Shown: one piece after another, positions 48,329 through 61,811 of the stretch | Numbering within the stretch: position 1 is the stretch's first letter | Layout: each line of letters starts with the position of its first letter | Assembly (NCBI GenBank): GCA_026874595.1 | Contig: CM049322.1 | Location: forward strand, 6,311,900 to 6,375,899 | Source: Sipunculus nudus | Lineage: Eukaryota > Annelida > Sipuncula > Golfingiida > Sipunculidae | Length of the DNA stretch: 64,000 nt | Direction of reading: 5' to 3' | Notes under the pieces: model-generated | Told to the model about the DNA's origin: nothing | What the model saw: only the letters and a program-made list of their open reading frames with translations | The model's database searches: none | Position numbers and translations under genes: made by a program

Positions 48329-51093
48329 ATCTCATCCATATTGAATGAATATTTTATTCTGGTTTAAAGGCCTCCGGCCCACAGAACCAATGAGAAGTAC
48401 AACTGCACTTGTTTATATATATGCAAACATTACATCAAAAAATATAATAAATACAAAAAATAAATGAATAAATAAATAAGAAATACAAAAATCTTGCATG
48501 CATTAGATTATGCGGAAACGTAGATATTCAATGAAATATAGTGTATTATTAAAATAAATAACAATAATAATACTCATAATAATAATAATAACAATAAAAA
48601 GAATGATTCAATGATAGCATAATACACTCCAAATGCCCCTAATGCAAGCAGTACACAGAAAAAAAATAGCATTCAAAATACATAAAAGCAATTAATACAA
48701 TGCATAACCTTACAATAAATAAGAATTGAAAAAATAAGATAAACAAAAATAATGCAATGATACCATAATACACTTCGAAGAGCCTAATACAAATTGTACA
48801 AACGACAATACACATTAATACAAAATACATAATACAAATAAAAATGAGAAAAAAAAAAAAAAACATACAGATAAAGAGAACTGATGCGATAGCAGCTCAT
48901 TACACTTCACTAGATCCTTATACAAAAATTGGAAATTAAGAAATAACAAGAATATGTGACAAAAATTAACACATAATTCATACCATATACATGCAATAAA
49001 AAAAAGAGTTTATACTCACAAAGAACTGTATTTATGAGAGTAATCGACAAGTATATAAATATTTCTTATTTACACATGAAAAATTCATTTAAGGGCGAAC
49101 AAATCATGACAGATTGAACATGTATCATAATATGATTATTTGTTTTGAAAATATTCATCTGTGAATTACTGGACATACAAACATATTGCATCCATTATTT
49201 GTATTCATATATTAGCCACCATTAAATAGAAACATAATCTATGATAGATGTACATTCTTACATTTTAACGGTTCTACTCTCTTAACACACTGGTTTCACT
49301 GCATAAATGACTGATTGAAGCGGGTGCCAGTTTATTTTCATTTATGCACACGAGTAGGCATAAAGCTTAAGAAATAAATATATAAATACATATATATAGG
49401 AAGATACAATTATACTTTAAGGAGAGAACATTATACTTAGTGTATCTTTAACATATTGGGTATAGTAATAGGTCCATTTAATAAATTCCTTGGGCTAAAT
49501 AGACTTTCCTTTTCTCAGTTGCCCAATAAATGTATAAGGCCAGACTGTTTATAACTTGTATGTTACTGCTGGACATCAGAAATGTAAAGTTATCCATACC
49601 AGCTCCTGTTATTTCATTTTCTATATATTTTCTCCTGATAATATTGTATAATCCACATTCCATAATAAAATGATATTCATCTTCAACAATATTAAAACCT
49701 TTATTGAAACAATATGTGCATAACCGGTTCTCTCTAGGTATTTTATGTCTCTTCTCCCCATTTCCACTTCTAAATCATGTACTGAGCATCTGAACCTGGC
49801 CAGGTACAGTATGTTCCTTTTTTTGGGTATACATGTTAAGTATTTTTCTATTTCCAACACTGATTTAAAATGCCCATATGTTTTGAGTCTCTTGTTATTA
49901 GTTATTTGTTGGTGCCATTCCTGTATACCAATGTCCCTTATTCTTTGTCTAAATTCTCGAATAAATTTATTACAATCACCTACATCCTGAAAAATCCACA
50001 CATACCCAAACCCATATCTGTATAAAATTTCTTTCACCTTAGTTGCCCAGTTAATTCTTCCTGACGTGTCCATTTGATACAAACAATAATATGCTTGTTT
50101 GGGTAAACGTCCGTTTTGCATATATAATATTTTCACCCAGTACAATATTACCTTTATTATACCCTTGAGCTTTAAAGGTAACCTGCCATATTCACCTAAC
50201 ACAGCAGGGTTAGGAGCCGCTGAATTTAAATGGAGTAAGCTTTTACAAAATTTATTTTGTACCCTCTCTATTTCCTCACTGATATTCCACCCCCATATTT
50301 CACTTCCATAAAAGAGTACGGACTCCACCATCATATCAAACATATAAAAAAGTTGTTGTGGTGTAACATATTTGCATTTCAGCCAGTATCTTTTTATCAT
50401 CCCAACTGCTTTCTGTGCCTGATTTACCTGGTATTTTTGTGTTTTGTTCCATTTTCCAAAACTTGTGTATATGGTCCCAAGTTATTTATAATGACTTGTT
50501 ACCTGGATGTCATTTCCCATAAATTTCCACCTTTCATTATTTTTAACCCTGCCACCATTCCTAAATACCATGACTTTTGTTTTATTCAGATTGACTTTCA
50601 TACCATACTTCAGACAGAATTTTTCTAGAGTTTCTATATGCCTTTGTAACTGACCAACTGTATCGCCAAACAGCACTATATCATCTGCATACATTAATAA
50701 AGATAGGTTTGGCATTTCTTCTGATAAGAATATACCCCTATTGTTAGATTGTTTAATTAGTAGATTGAGTTCATTCATAAACAAAGTAAATAATGTGGGG
50801 CTGATCATGCATCTTGCCTTGTGCCAGTTTGACACTCAAAATATGTTGTTAATCCATTTTCTGTTAGAATGCATGAACTTAGTTTAGAATACATAGATTC
50901 AATAGTCATATAAAAGTTTCCAGAAATTCCGTTTTTTAACAGTACATATTTTAAAACATTGTGATTTATGCTGTCAAAAGCCTTGGAAAAATCGACATAA
51001 AATACATATACTCTTCCTTTTTGTCTGGAAATGTATTTTTGTATCACTGCCATGAGTGTGAACATATTGTCTATTGTACATCTCATCCATATT
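48329..51093 (-). mobile_element. 5'-truncated LINE, copy in unit 3
   Basis: Element 48343-51079, the same length (2737 bp), ends, 14-bp flanking repeats, truncation point and frameshifts as in unit 2. It is a duplicate of that insertion, not an independent one. Confidence 0.92.
49478..51079 (-). pseudogene. LINE reverse transcriptase C-terminal part (unit 3)
   Basis: Same three-segment reading as in unit 2, with the break in the RQGC-ISPTLF motif (50805-50835) and before the CTYC motif (about 49757). Confidence 0.88.
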
Positions 51094-54000
51094 CTATAGG
51101 CGAGTCGAATAATGTTCACCTTAAAAAACATTGTACAACATGTATGAGCCAATATTGTTATACTTTATTAAATCATGTCGTAATGGCAGGTAAGATTGTT
51201 AATGCCGAGTTGATGGTTTATTGCCAGCCCTGATGGTTTTGCTGCAAAGATATGATATGACAGGTCTGATTGTTATTGCTCAGTAGTCTCATTGTTACTG
51301 AGTAGGTATGACTACAGGTAAAACTGGACAGTTGACTGATTGCTGCACGTACAATGTTAATGTTACGGCAGATCTGTATATATTATTATATATATATTAT
51401 GCATCATTTGTGTTTATGCTTGTGATATAAATATGTTACGTTATGCATTAACATGGCTCTTAAAATTAATTTTCCATATATTCCCAGAGCTGTGTGGTAG
51501 ACCATAATTTGCTACGTCTTCTTCATTCTTGTTTATTAATTTGAGAATGAACAAGATTACACAACATTGAGTCGTCGGCTGTAAGATAGGCGTGTATGTG
51601 GGCCATGCCAACCCCCCCCCCCCCCCCACTTCAATACGTTTATTGATCATGGCTAGTTTTATCAGTTCTCGACGACTGGTGGTCCCACTTGTATTTTTGT
51701 TTCTATTTTCACACATTATTGTTTCCTTTAATATAGACTGCCATATTACAACAAAGGTACCAAAGACTGGTAGCGCTACCTGTATTTCGATTTTTACGCC
51801 TTGTTTTCCCTATATTTTGACTGTGAATTTACAGCAAGGTGTCAGTTTCTGATCTGTCATTTTATCTAGTGTCCTGAATCCTCATACGTGTATCAATTCC
51901 TGATAGAGATTGTGATATTACAGCGAAAGTGTCAGTTTCTCAACTCTAGTTTCATCTTGTCTTCTGAACCTTGTGTGAAGAGTTTGAAAAACTGATGATC
52001 GTTACCTTTATCAAAAAGCTCAAATTAGCCGAATTATTGATCATCACTATTATGATTTCTTGAAAAGTTCTATTTTTTCACCAAATTAGACAAAATGTTT
52101 CAATCAAGATCTCAGTATAGTTTCAAAACTGGTGTTCTTGACTTTGATCTTTTTTTCTCTTTTACTCTCTGTATCAACCAGTCATGTGTAGATTAATTAT
52201 GCACATGTGTGACAAATGGCATGTGGAAGGACCCTATCAAAGGTTGTGTAAGTTTATCTCAATATACTTTCAGATGATACAATTCCTGTTGTGAATGTTA
52301 GGCTGAAGTATCCTGCTGTTTAGCTGATCATTATGACCCATGGATCACATGTATTTGGAATTATCGGAATATTAGATAACTTACAGGTAAATATACATAT
52401 AGAGTTTTGGGAAACATACAGACCGAGAACATAGGAACCGGGGAATACACGTACTGGGGAATTTAGGGAAGAAGATATATATGTACCGGTGAATATAGGT
52501 ATGACGTATGTCGTAAGACATACACAGAACAAACCAATATCAAACATGACCCAGAAAATAGGCCTTTCAGATTAAGAGCTTAGTGGCTTTACTAACAAAA
52601 ACTAGAACCCGCTGATTTACATTAGGCCAGACTGAGATCACATCTGGTCTTAAGACCAAACACCAAGCTGTTATATTACATTGATTAGCTGCTATAAGTT
52701 TGTATACTAAAAAAGGGTAGTGCACCGGGTGGAAGAAGAAAATAGAATGATCACTATTTTACACATACCGGACCCAATTCAAAAATATAAAAAGTAAAAG
52801 TATTTATAAAAATAACTTTAATCAGAACATATTATATCGGCATCATATTAAGATTCAACTTATTACATGACGTTTAAATAACTTGAAGGCCGTGGGCTAA
52901 TAAGAATGAAATCCCACAATGATTTTCTTGTTACATAACAAAGCATATTCTGCCCATGGATGCTTTTGGTTTATATATCTATTATGATATTACGGTGCTG
53001 AGATTCCGTGAGGCAATAATTTGTTAGACACCTATTGTTTAAACATTGACAGAGAACCAGTACTGGATACTGGGTGAACATACTCTGCAGTACAATAACA
53101 TGGCAACGAAACATTTGCCACTATCTTATATTAGGTAAATGAGCGGCATCATCGGACACCGGGGGAGAGGAATATTACCATTTATATAATAAGAGTTTGC
53201 AAAATAATCGGAACTAGTTTTATGTAACATGGCCTGGCCTGCTTATCTGTTCGTATAAAACCACTGTGTAACCGGCTCACCAAGCTGCAGTCGCGGAGCC
53301 TGATACTGTAAGAGCAATATAGCTGACGTGGCAGCCACAACTGGGTCGTTTGCTGACTGGGGGAGGAAATCAATTAAAACCAGTCTTCTGACCAGAAGAA
53401 GTGTCGTGTAACTGTAAGTCTTAACCAAAATATACATTTGAATTCATTTTAATGTTCATGAACATATGGGCTGAGGTCATAAGTGAGTGTCGAGGTTAGT
53501 GTAGCAAACAAACTGGCTGCTATCCGGATGTAGCTCTGCAAAATGTCGGGCATACACAGTAAGGTCTACAACTGACCACACCTCACCTGATCACTCATTG
53601 ACACAATACGGCCGTCTGCTTACAGCAAATTGGAAATTGATACAAAAAGCAGCACAAATTGTCAAAATTAAGTTAATTAGTCTTAATCAGGATTATTAGA
53701 TGTTAAAGGTATACTGTAAAGGTCTATAACTGCCCACACACTCACCATACCACTCACTGAGACAAAACGAGCGTCTCCTTATAGCGAATGAAAATTTGAT
53801 ACAAAGGCAGCACAAATTGTCAAAATTATTCTTAATCAGGATTATTAGTTGTTAAACGTATAAGCTTTGTTGACCCAAAATATGCGTTATTTGCATGAAT
53901 GTAAAATCACTAATTGCATTTTGCTCTATTTTGACCAAAGCACACATCCACATATGTGGATTTAAACTTTCAGCCCATTACATTTTAAAAATAAAAGCTC

Positions 54001-54180
54001 TTAATATGGGCCATATTTGCAGTGTTTTGCTATAGATTGTATCGTCACCTGGCCTTTTCTAGTCAATAGACGCCATGCTGAGCAGGTCCTCATTCCTATT
54101 TCTTAGAGTGTTAGCTTATCAGGTGAGCCCCTTTGTTATTTTTATGTATATATATTCCAGGATACCTAACGTTATTTCAG

Positions 54181-54282
54181 ATGGTAAAATCTAAGTTTAT
54201 TTCACACTGCAAGTTAACTATAATTCGTAATCACGTCAAAGTTAGTGTCAGTGATAAAATGATCTGCGAGCTATCTGGCAAG
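54181..54282 (+). CDS. Candidate 102-bp exon, unit 4
   Basis: Identical in sequence and borders to unit 3. Confidence 0.25.
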
Positions 54283-54373
54283 GTAATATTTATTGTTGAG
54301 CGTATTGTAGTCTTTGATTTATATCCATTTTAAGTGTAAGCAACACACGCACATTCAAGGGGATCCCTGGGTA

Positions 54374-54405
54374 TATAAAAGGCTCTATTGAAGCACATCG
54401 TCAGT
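54374..54405 (+). promoter_or_regulatory. TATA box plus TCAGT initiator, unit 4
   Basis: TATAAA at 54374-54379 and TCAGT at 54401-54405, unchanged. Confidence 0.35.
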
Positions 54406-55047
54406 GGAAGTGTTCTGTGCATGCAGTACAGAGCTCAAGCAGATTTTTCCTCAATTTTGGAGGTATCAAGTTTAAATCTAAATTTATACATCTAGTTTTT
54501 GTCTGAGATAAATATTAATGGGTTGTGAATAACATGAGCTAAGTAAAAACACTCAACTCCTCACCTGTTTGTTGTAATATATGATAGAATAAACAAGAGT
54601 CAGTGGTAATATCCAGTTTAAATTTGCCGGTATAAGTCACATGACTAGGTCACATGGGTAAAGAGGGTGGAGCCTATGAATAGTAAACATAAACGGAGCC
54701 ATGTGCTTATCCTGGTCATATGAATGTACTCCTCTCAGGGGGGTCTGTTGCTTCATGTTGATTTAGTTAAAAATAAATATCTTACAAGTTTCAGAAAGAA
54801 AATAATTAGCTTCATTTCGTTATCTTAAGCATTTTCATTTGTCTAACCTGCTGTGTGGCAGGTTAGTTGTCACACACCTAATGCAAAGGCAGTTATCACA
54901 TTGATCTGGATCACTGACACTTTCATTGAGCCTGTTATCTTTATATCCCGTCCCCATGTCTTTTATCAGCTGTATCATGTTCCGGCAGAACGGAGAAATA
55001 ACTCAGTGTAGGCCAGCCTGTACAGATTCACCTTGACATGTACATCC

Positions 55048-55341
55048 TCAAGAACAGGGCTGATTTATATGATATTCCATATCAAACTGCTGACCAACTT
55101 TCATTTTGTTGCTGAAAATTCCAGTCTCAATGCTCAATTTAATGTGGAGTACAAGCTCATGGTTATTTACTGCTGTGTTGAGCTGATTCGGCCTGTCTGT
55201 ACAGTATACTGACCACTCTGACACAAAAATATCTGTGACAGGGAACCTGCATCCCAACTCACAGGAGTGTTTGCACAGAGTTAGCATGCTGACCACTCGG
55301 ACACAACGAAGTCTGTCATGATGGGGAGGGGGCATATTCAA
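55048..55341 (-). CDS. Conserved 97-codon minus-strand ORF, unit 4
   Basis: Same translation as units 2 and 3. One base change (AAAATTCCAG against AAAATCCCAG, about 55120) is silent. Confidence 0.22.
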   Translation of the reverse strand: MNMPPPHHDRLRCVRVVSMLTLCKHSCELGCRFPVTDIFVSEWSVYCTDRPNQLNTAVNNHELVLHIKLSIETGIFSNKMKVGQQFDMEYHINQPCS

Positions 55342-55393
55342 AGCAAATTCTCAGGACTAGGTTAATCAGGATGGGGATTTACTTAGATATTAA

Positions 55394-55429
55394 TACCATG
55401 GAGATAGAATAAATTCTATCTCCATGGTA
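55394..55429. other. 36-bp palindrome, unit 4
   Basis: Both arms unchanged. Confidence 0.9.
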
Positions 55430-56093
55430 ATACATTGCTGATATTTATTATATATAATATATATTATATTTTGCTCTGAAAATCGTCATGGAATAAAGGT
55501 TTCAGTAGGTATCTCGATTGACACTAATAAATACAAATATACACTCATAAACACTAACCGTCTACAAATGCCACTAAAACACCAGCATCAGGCATGACCA
55601 TTTACAGATAAACAGTTCATCTTGTACGTGACGAACCTCACGCCTGTCCCGTACCCCAGATACTACCGGCTGTTGTTACTTAACTGACAAAAAATAGAGC
55701 TTGCTCGCTTGCGCTCGACCGGACCAAGTCAACATCCGTTTCTTGGGCCAAACAACAAGCTGTTTAATTACAGTAATCGATTGCTCTAGATTTGCATACA
55801 ACAAAGTTAGTTCACTGGGGAAGGGAAAAGAATGAAATGATCACCAATTTTTACCCATTCATTGGATAAAATCAAAATGTAAAAATAAGGCATATATTCC
55901 TCTGTAAGTTACGATAATCAGTTCGCTACCAACCATAAGGAAAAGAAAATTACCGAAACATATTAAGTTTACACAACATAACGAATTTACATTCCGAAAT
56001 AACATTAATTATAACTTTCAGACCATGGGCCAAATTCTTGTTAAAATAATTGGGGGCCAAATTAATTTGAAAATAGTAGGATATAGTCATTTA

Positions 56094-58857
56094 ATCTCAT
56101 CCATATTGAATGAATATTTTATTCTGGTTTAAAGGCCTCCGGCCCACAGAACCAATGAGAAGTACAACTGCACTTGTTTATATATATGCAAACATTACAT
56201 CAAAAAATATAATAAATACAAAAAATAAATGAATAAATAAATAAGAAATACAAAAATCTTGCATGCATTAGATTATGCGGAAACGTAGATATTCAATGAA
56301 ATATAGTGTATTATTAAAATAAATAACAATAATAATACTCATAATAATAATAATAACAATAAAAAGAATGATTCAATGATAGCATAATACACTCCAAATG
56401 CCCCTAATGCAAGCAGTACACAGAAAAAAAATAGCATTCAAAATACATAAAAGCAATTAATACAATGCATAACCTTACAATAAATAAGAATTGAAAAAAT
56501 AAGATAAACAAAAATAATGCAATGATACCATAATACACTTCGAAGAGCCTAATACAAATTGTACAAACGACAATACACATTAATACAAAATACATAATAC
56601 AAATAAAAATGAGAAAAAAAAAAAAACATACAGATAAAGAGAACTGATGCGATAGCAGCTCATTACACTTCACTAGATCCTTATACAAAAATTGGAAATT
56701 AAGAAATAACAAGAATATGTGACAAAAATTAACACATAATTCATACCATATACATGCAATAAAAAAAAGAGTTTATACTCACAAAGAACTGTATTTATGA
56801 GAGTAATCGACAAGTATATAAATATTTCTTATTTACACATGAAAAATTCATTTAAGGGCGAACAAATCATGACAGATTGAACATGTATCATAATATGATT
56901 ATTTGTTTTGAAAATATTCATCTGTGAATTACTGGACATACAAACATATTGCATCCATTATTTGTATTCATATATTAGCCACCATTAAATAGAAACATAA
57001 TCTATGATAGATGTACATTCTTACATTTTAACGGTTCTACTCTCTTAACACACTGGTTTCACTGCATAAATGACTGATTGAAGCGGGTGGCAGTTTATTT
57101 TCATTTATGCACACGAGTAGGCATAAAGCTTAAGAAATAAATATATAAATACATATATATAGGAAGATACAATTATACTTTAAGGAGAGAACATTATACT
57201 TAGTGTATCTTTAACATATTGGGTATAGTAATAGGTCCATTTAATAAATTCCTTGGGCTAAATAGACTTTCCTTTTCTCAGTTGCCCAATAAATGTATAA
57301 GGCCAGACTGTTTATAACTTGTATGTTACTGCTGGACATCAGAAATGTAAAGTTATCCATACCAGCTCCTGTTATTTCATTTTCTATATATTTTCTCCTG
57401 ATAATATTGTATAATCCACATTCCATAATAAAATGATATTCATCTTCAACAATATTAAAACCTTTATTGAAACAATATGTGCATAACCGGTTCTCTCTAG
57501 GTATTTTATGTCTCTTCTCCCCATTTCCACTTCTAAATCATGTACTGAGCATCTGAACCTGGCCAGGTACAGTATGTTCCTTTTTTTGGGTATACATGTT
57601 AAGTATTTTTCTATTTCCAACACTGATTTAAAATGCCCATATGTTTTGAGTCTCTTGTTATTAGTTATTTGTTGGTGCCATTCCTGTATACCAATGTCCC
57701 TTATTCTTTGTCTAAATTCTCGAATAAATTTATTACAATCACCTACATCCTGAAAAATCCACACATACCCAAACCCATATCTGTATAAAATTTCTTTCAC
57801 CTTAGTTGCCCAGTTAATTCTTCCTGACGTGTCCATTTGATACAAACAATAATATGCTTGTTTGGGTAAACGTCCGTTTTGCATATATAATATTTTCACC
57901 CAGTACAATATTACCTTTATTATACCCTTGAGCTTTAAAGGTAACCTGCCATATTCACCTAACACAGCAGGGTTAGGAGCCGCTGAATTTAAATGGAGTA
58001 AGCTTTTACAAAATTTATTTTGTACCCTCTCTATTTCCTCACTGATATTCCACCCCCATATTTCACTTCCATAAAAGAGTACGGACTCCACCATCATATC
58101 AAACATATAAAAAAGTTGTTGTGGTGTAACATATTTGCATTTCAGCCAGTATCTTTTTATCATCCCAACTGCTTTCTGTGCCTGATTTACCTGGTATTTT
58201 TGTGTTTTGTTCCATTTTCCAAAACTTGTGTATATGGTCCCAAGTTATTTATAATGACTTGTTACCTGGATGTCATTTCCCATAAATTTCCACCTTTCAT
58301 TATTTTTAACCCTGCCACCATTCCTAAATACCATGACTTTTGTTTTATTCAGATTGACTTTCATACCATACTTCAGACAGAATTTTTCTAGAGTTTCTAT
58401 ATGCCTTTGTAACTGACCAACTGTATCGCCAAACAGCACTATATCATCTGCATACATTAATAAAGATAGGTTTGGCATTTCTTCTGATAAGAATATACCC
58501 CTATTGTTAGATTGTTTAATTAGTAGATTGAGTTCATTCATAAACAAAGTAAATAATGTGGGGCTGATCATGCATCTTGCCTTGTGCCAGTTTGACACTC
58601 AAAATATGTTGTTAATCCATTTTCTGTTAGAATGCATGAACTTAGTTTAGAATACATAGATTCAATAGTCATATAAAAGTTTCCAGAAATTCCCTTTTTT
58701 TAACAGTACATATTTTAAAACATTGTGATTTATGCTGTCAAAAGCCTTGGAAAAATCGACATAAAATACATATACTCTTCCTTTTTGTCTGGAAATGTAT
58801 TTTTGTATCACTGCCATGAGTGTGAACATATTGTCTATTGTACATCTCATCCATATT
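56094..58857 (-). mobile_element. 5'-truncated LINE, copy in unit 4
   Basis: Element 56108-58843 with the same 14-bp flanking repeats. It is 2736 bp, through a two-base loss in an A run (about 56613-56625) and a one-base gain in the T run at about 58694. Confidence 0.92.
57241..58843 (-). pseudogene. LINE reverse transcriptase C-terminal part (unit 4), extra frameshift
   Basis: Has the frameshifts of units 2 and 3 plus a private one: CCCTTTTTTT at about 58693 against CCGTTTTTT shifts the frame shortly after FSKAFDSINHNVLKYVLLK. Decay is continuing independently in this copy. Confidence 0.88.
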
Positions 58858-58945
58858 CTATAGGCGAGTCGAATAATGTTCACCTTAAAAAACATTGTAC
58901 AACATGTATGAGCCAATATTGTTATACTTTATTAAATCATGTCGT

Positions 58946-60757
58946 AATGGCAGGTAAGATTGTTAATGCCGAGTTGATGGTTTATTGCCAGCCCTGATGG
59001 TTTTGCTGCAAAGATATGATATGACAGGTCTGATTGTTATTGCTCAGTAGTATGGCAGGTCTCATTGTTACTGAGTAGGTATGACTACAGGTAAAACTGG
59101 ACAGTTGACTGATTGCTGCACGTACAATGTTAATGTTACGGCAGATCTGTATATATTATTATATATATATTATGCATCATTTGTGTTTATGCTTGTGATA
59201 TAAATATGTTACGTTATGCATTAACATGGCTCTTAAAATTAATTTTCCATATATTCCCAGAGCTGTGTGGTAGACCATAATTTGCTACGTCTTCTTCATT
59301 CTTGTTTATTAATTTGAGAATGAACAAGATTACACAACATTGAGTCGTCGGCTGTAAGATAGGCGTGTATGTGGGCCATGCCAACCCCCCCCCCCCCCCC
59401 CCACTTCAATACGTTTATTGATCATGGCTAGTTTTATCAGTTCTCGACGACTGGTGGTCCCACTTGTATTTTTGTTTCTATTTTCACACATTATTGTTTC
59501 CTTTAATATAGACTGCCATATTACAACAAAGGTACCAAAGACTGGTAGCGCTACCTGTATTTCGATTTTTACGCCTTGTTTTCCCTATATTTTGACTGTG
59601 AATTTACAGCAAGGTGTCAGTTTCTGATCTGTCATTTTATCTAGTGTCCTGAATCCTCATACGTGTATCAATTCCTGATAGAGATTGTGATATTACAGCG
59701 AAAGTGTCAGTTTCTCAACTCTAGTTTCATCTTGTCTTCTGAACCTTGTGTGAAGAGTTTGAAAAACTGATGATCGTTACCTTTATCAAAAAGCTCAAAT
59801 TAGCCGAATTATTGATCATCACTATTATGATTTCTTGAAAAGTTCTATTTTTTCACCAAATTAGACAAAATGTTTCAATCAAGATCTCAGTATAGTTTCA
59901 AAACTGGTGTTCTTGACTTTGATCTTTTTTTCTCTTTTACTCTCTGTATCAACCAGTCATGTGTAGATTAATTATGCACATGTGTGACAAATGGCATGTG
60001 GAAGGACCCTATCAAAGGTGGTGTAAGTTTATCTCAATATGCTTTCAGATGATACAATTCCTGTTGTGAATATTAGGCTGTAGTATCCTGCTATTTAGCT
60101 GATCATTATGACCCATGGATCACATGTATTATCCGCCTATTACAGTCATCACCACATACATTGTTATTGTTTGAAATTATCGGAATATTAGATAGCTTAC
60201 AGGGAAATATACATATAGAGTTTTGGGAAACATACAGACCGAGAACATAGGAACCGGGGAATACACGTACTGGGGAATTTAGGGAAGAAGATATAAATGT
60301 ACCGGTGAATATAGGTATGACGTATGTCGTAAGACATACACAGAACAAACCAATATCAAACATGACCCAGAAAATAGGCCTTTCAGATTAAGAGCTTAGT
60401 GGCTTTACTAACAAAAACTAGAACCCGCTGATTTACATTAGGCCAGACTAAGATCACATCTGGTCCTAAGACCAAACACCAAGCTGTTATATTACATTGA
60501 TTAGCTGCTATAAGTTTGTATACTAAAAAAGGGTAGTGCACCGAGTGGAAGAAGAAAATAGAATGATCACTATTTTACACATACCGGACCCAATTCAAAA
60601 ATATAAAAAGTAAAAGTATTTATAAAAATAACTTTATTCAGAACATATTATATCGGCATCATATTAAGATTCAATTTATTACATGACGTTTAAATAACTT
60701 GAAGGCCGTGGACTAATAAGTATGAAATCCCACAATGATTTTCTTGTTACATAACAA
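58946..60757 (+). repeat. Array unit 5, partial and mosaic
   Basis: Up to about 60000 it follows units 3-4 (C18 tract at 59385-59402; CATGTGGAAGG). From about 60070 it follows unit 2 (AATATTAGGCTGTAGTATCC; the ATCCGCCTATTACAG segment present). It breaks off at 60757 after ACATAACAA, where the AT-rich duplicated block begins. Confidence 0.9.
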
Positions 60758-61372
60758 CCCAGGTAGCACAAAACATTTTTAAAACATTTTCAATATGTTG
60801 CATAAATGTTTCAACAGAACATCTTTTAAAAATGTTTTAAAAACATTTTTAAAACGTTTTTACTAACAGCGCATAAATGTTACAAAAGAACATTTTTATC
60901 AAAACATTTTTAAAACATTTTTAAAACATTTTGTAAAAACAGCGCATAAATGTTACAACAGAACATTTTTTAAAAACATTTATAAAACATTTTTTTAACA
61001 TTTACCCATAGGGCACATAAATGGGTTCCCAAAACGTTTTTTAAACATTTTAAAAACATTTTAAAATGTTTTATAAATGTTGATGAAAAATGTTTACCTG
61101 AAACATTTATGAGACATATTAAAAATGTACAAGATGTAGTATGACTTAAATAACCCAATCCCATTTCAGGGATTACTTGACTGCGTCATCTGTCATTGCC
61201 TTAGGCATACTTGTGACTGTAAAAGTTAAAAATGTTTAAAAAATGTTAATGAATAAAAAAAATTGTTAAAAGAAAATGAAAAAAATATGAATAATAAACA
61301 AAACATTTAAAAAATGTTGATACAAATGTTAACTTTAAAAATTTATAAGACATATTTCGATTGTTAAAGATG

Positions 61373-61427
<55 letters not shown>

Positions 61428-61811
61428 TTATGTGTAAGATTAATATGTATTTAAATATAAACATTTCTTATCTGCCAGGAGGCAGTTTGTTCAGAATAAA
61501 TTATACCTTTAGAAATGAAGCTTTACAAAGAAAAAACTTGGAAATAATTAAGTGTCAAAAAGTACAGCATGTTCATATTATGGTTATATAATGTGGTCCT
61601 GTGCACTTCAACTATCAGTGTATACCTTATCATATAACTCCTCCGGCGAACTCGCTTTTTTAAACGGATTGTGGCTTAATTGGAATCAACTAGAGTTACT
61701 GATTCCCTGTAGAGACCACATTTTGGCGGGAAATTCAGCATGTCAGACTAAACAGTTGAAGGGGAGGGTGTGAGTGTTCAAGCTATTGTGAGTATATTTC
61801 ATTTATCTTTT
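60758..61811. repeat. AT-rich repeat block, copy 1 of a 1042-bp tandem duplication
   Basis: Opens CCCAGGTAGCAC and is then dominated by AACATTTTTAAAAC words with a sub-pattern around GCATAAATGTTACAA every 70-80 bases. It contains a (TA)n run (61379-61427) and ends in a more complex segment (about 61480-61800) with TGGCGGGAAATTCAGC and GTGAGTATATTTC. The landmark offset to copy 2 is 1042 bp. Confidence 0.88.

Larger units (their letters stand above)
43405..51181 (+). repeat. Array unit 3
   Basis: Contains a C19 tract at 43844-43862. It lacks the 43-bp ATCCGCC segment after CACATGTATT (44590). By eye it differs from unit 4 mainly by a 9-bp indel at about 43511, C-tract length and isolated substitutions (for example 47204, 49326). 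Confidence 0.95.
51182..58945 (+). repeat. Array unit 4
   Basis: Nearly identical to unit 3, with a 9-bp deletion at about 51287 (AGTAGTCTC against AGTAGTATGGCAGGTCTC), a C16 tract at 51612-51627 and a shorter A run near 56613. Confidence 0.95.
29886..60757. repeat. Tandem segmental-duplication array, four full units and one partial
   Basis: Repeated landmarks define units 29886-35946, 35947-43404, 43405-51181, 51182-58945 and 58946-60757 (partial), all in the same orientation. Spacing is 7458, 7777 and 7764 bp for units 2-4. Unit 1 is shorter (about 6.06 kb) because it lacks the LINE, although it has about 850 bp (30110-30960) and about 220 bp (32523-32744) that units 2-5 lack. Units 2-4 are almost identical over their right two thirds. 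Each full unit contains an exon-like block, a core-promoter-like pair, a palindrome and a conserved minus-strand frame. Confidence 0.95.

Noticed and set aside
60970-61164. 64-codon minus-strand ORF duplicated at 62012-62206
   Set aside because: Made mostly of AACATTTT repeat words and present twice only because the 1042-bp block is duplicated.
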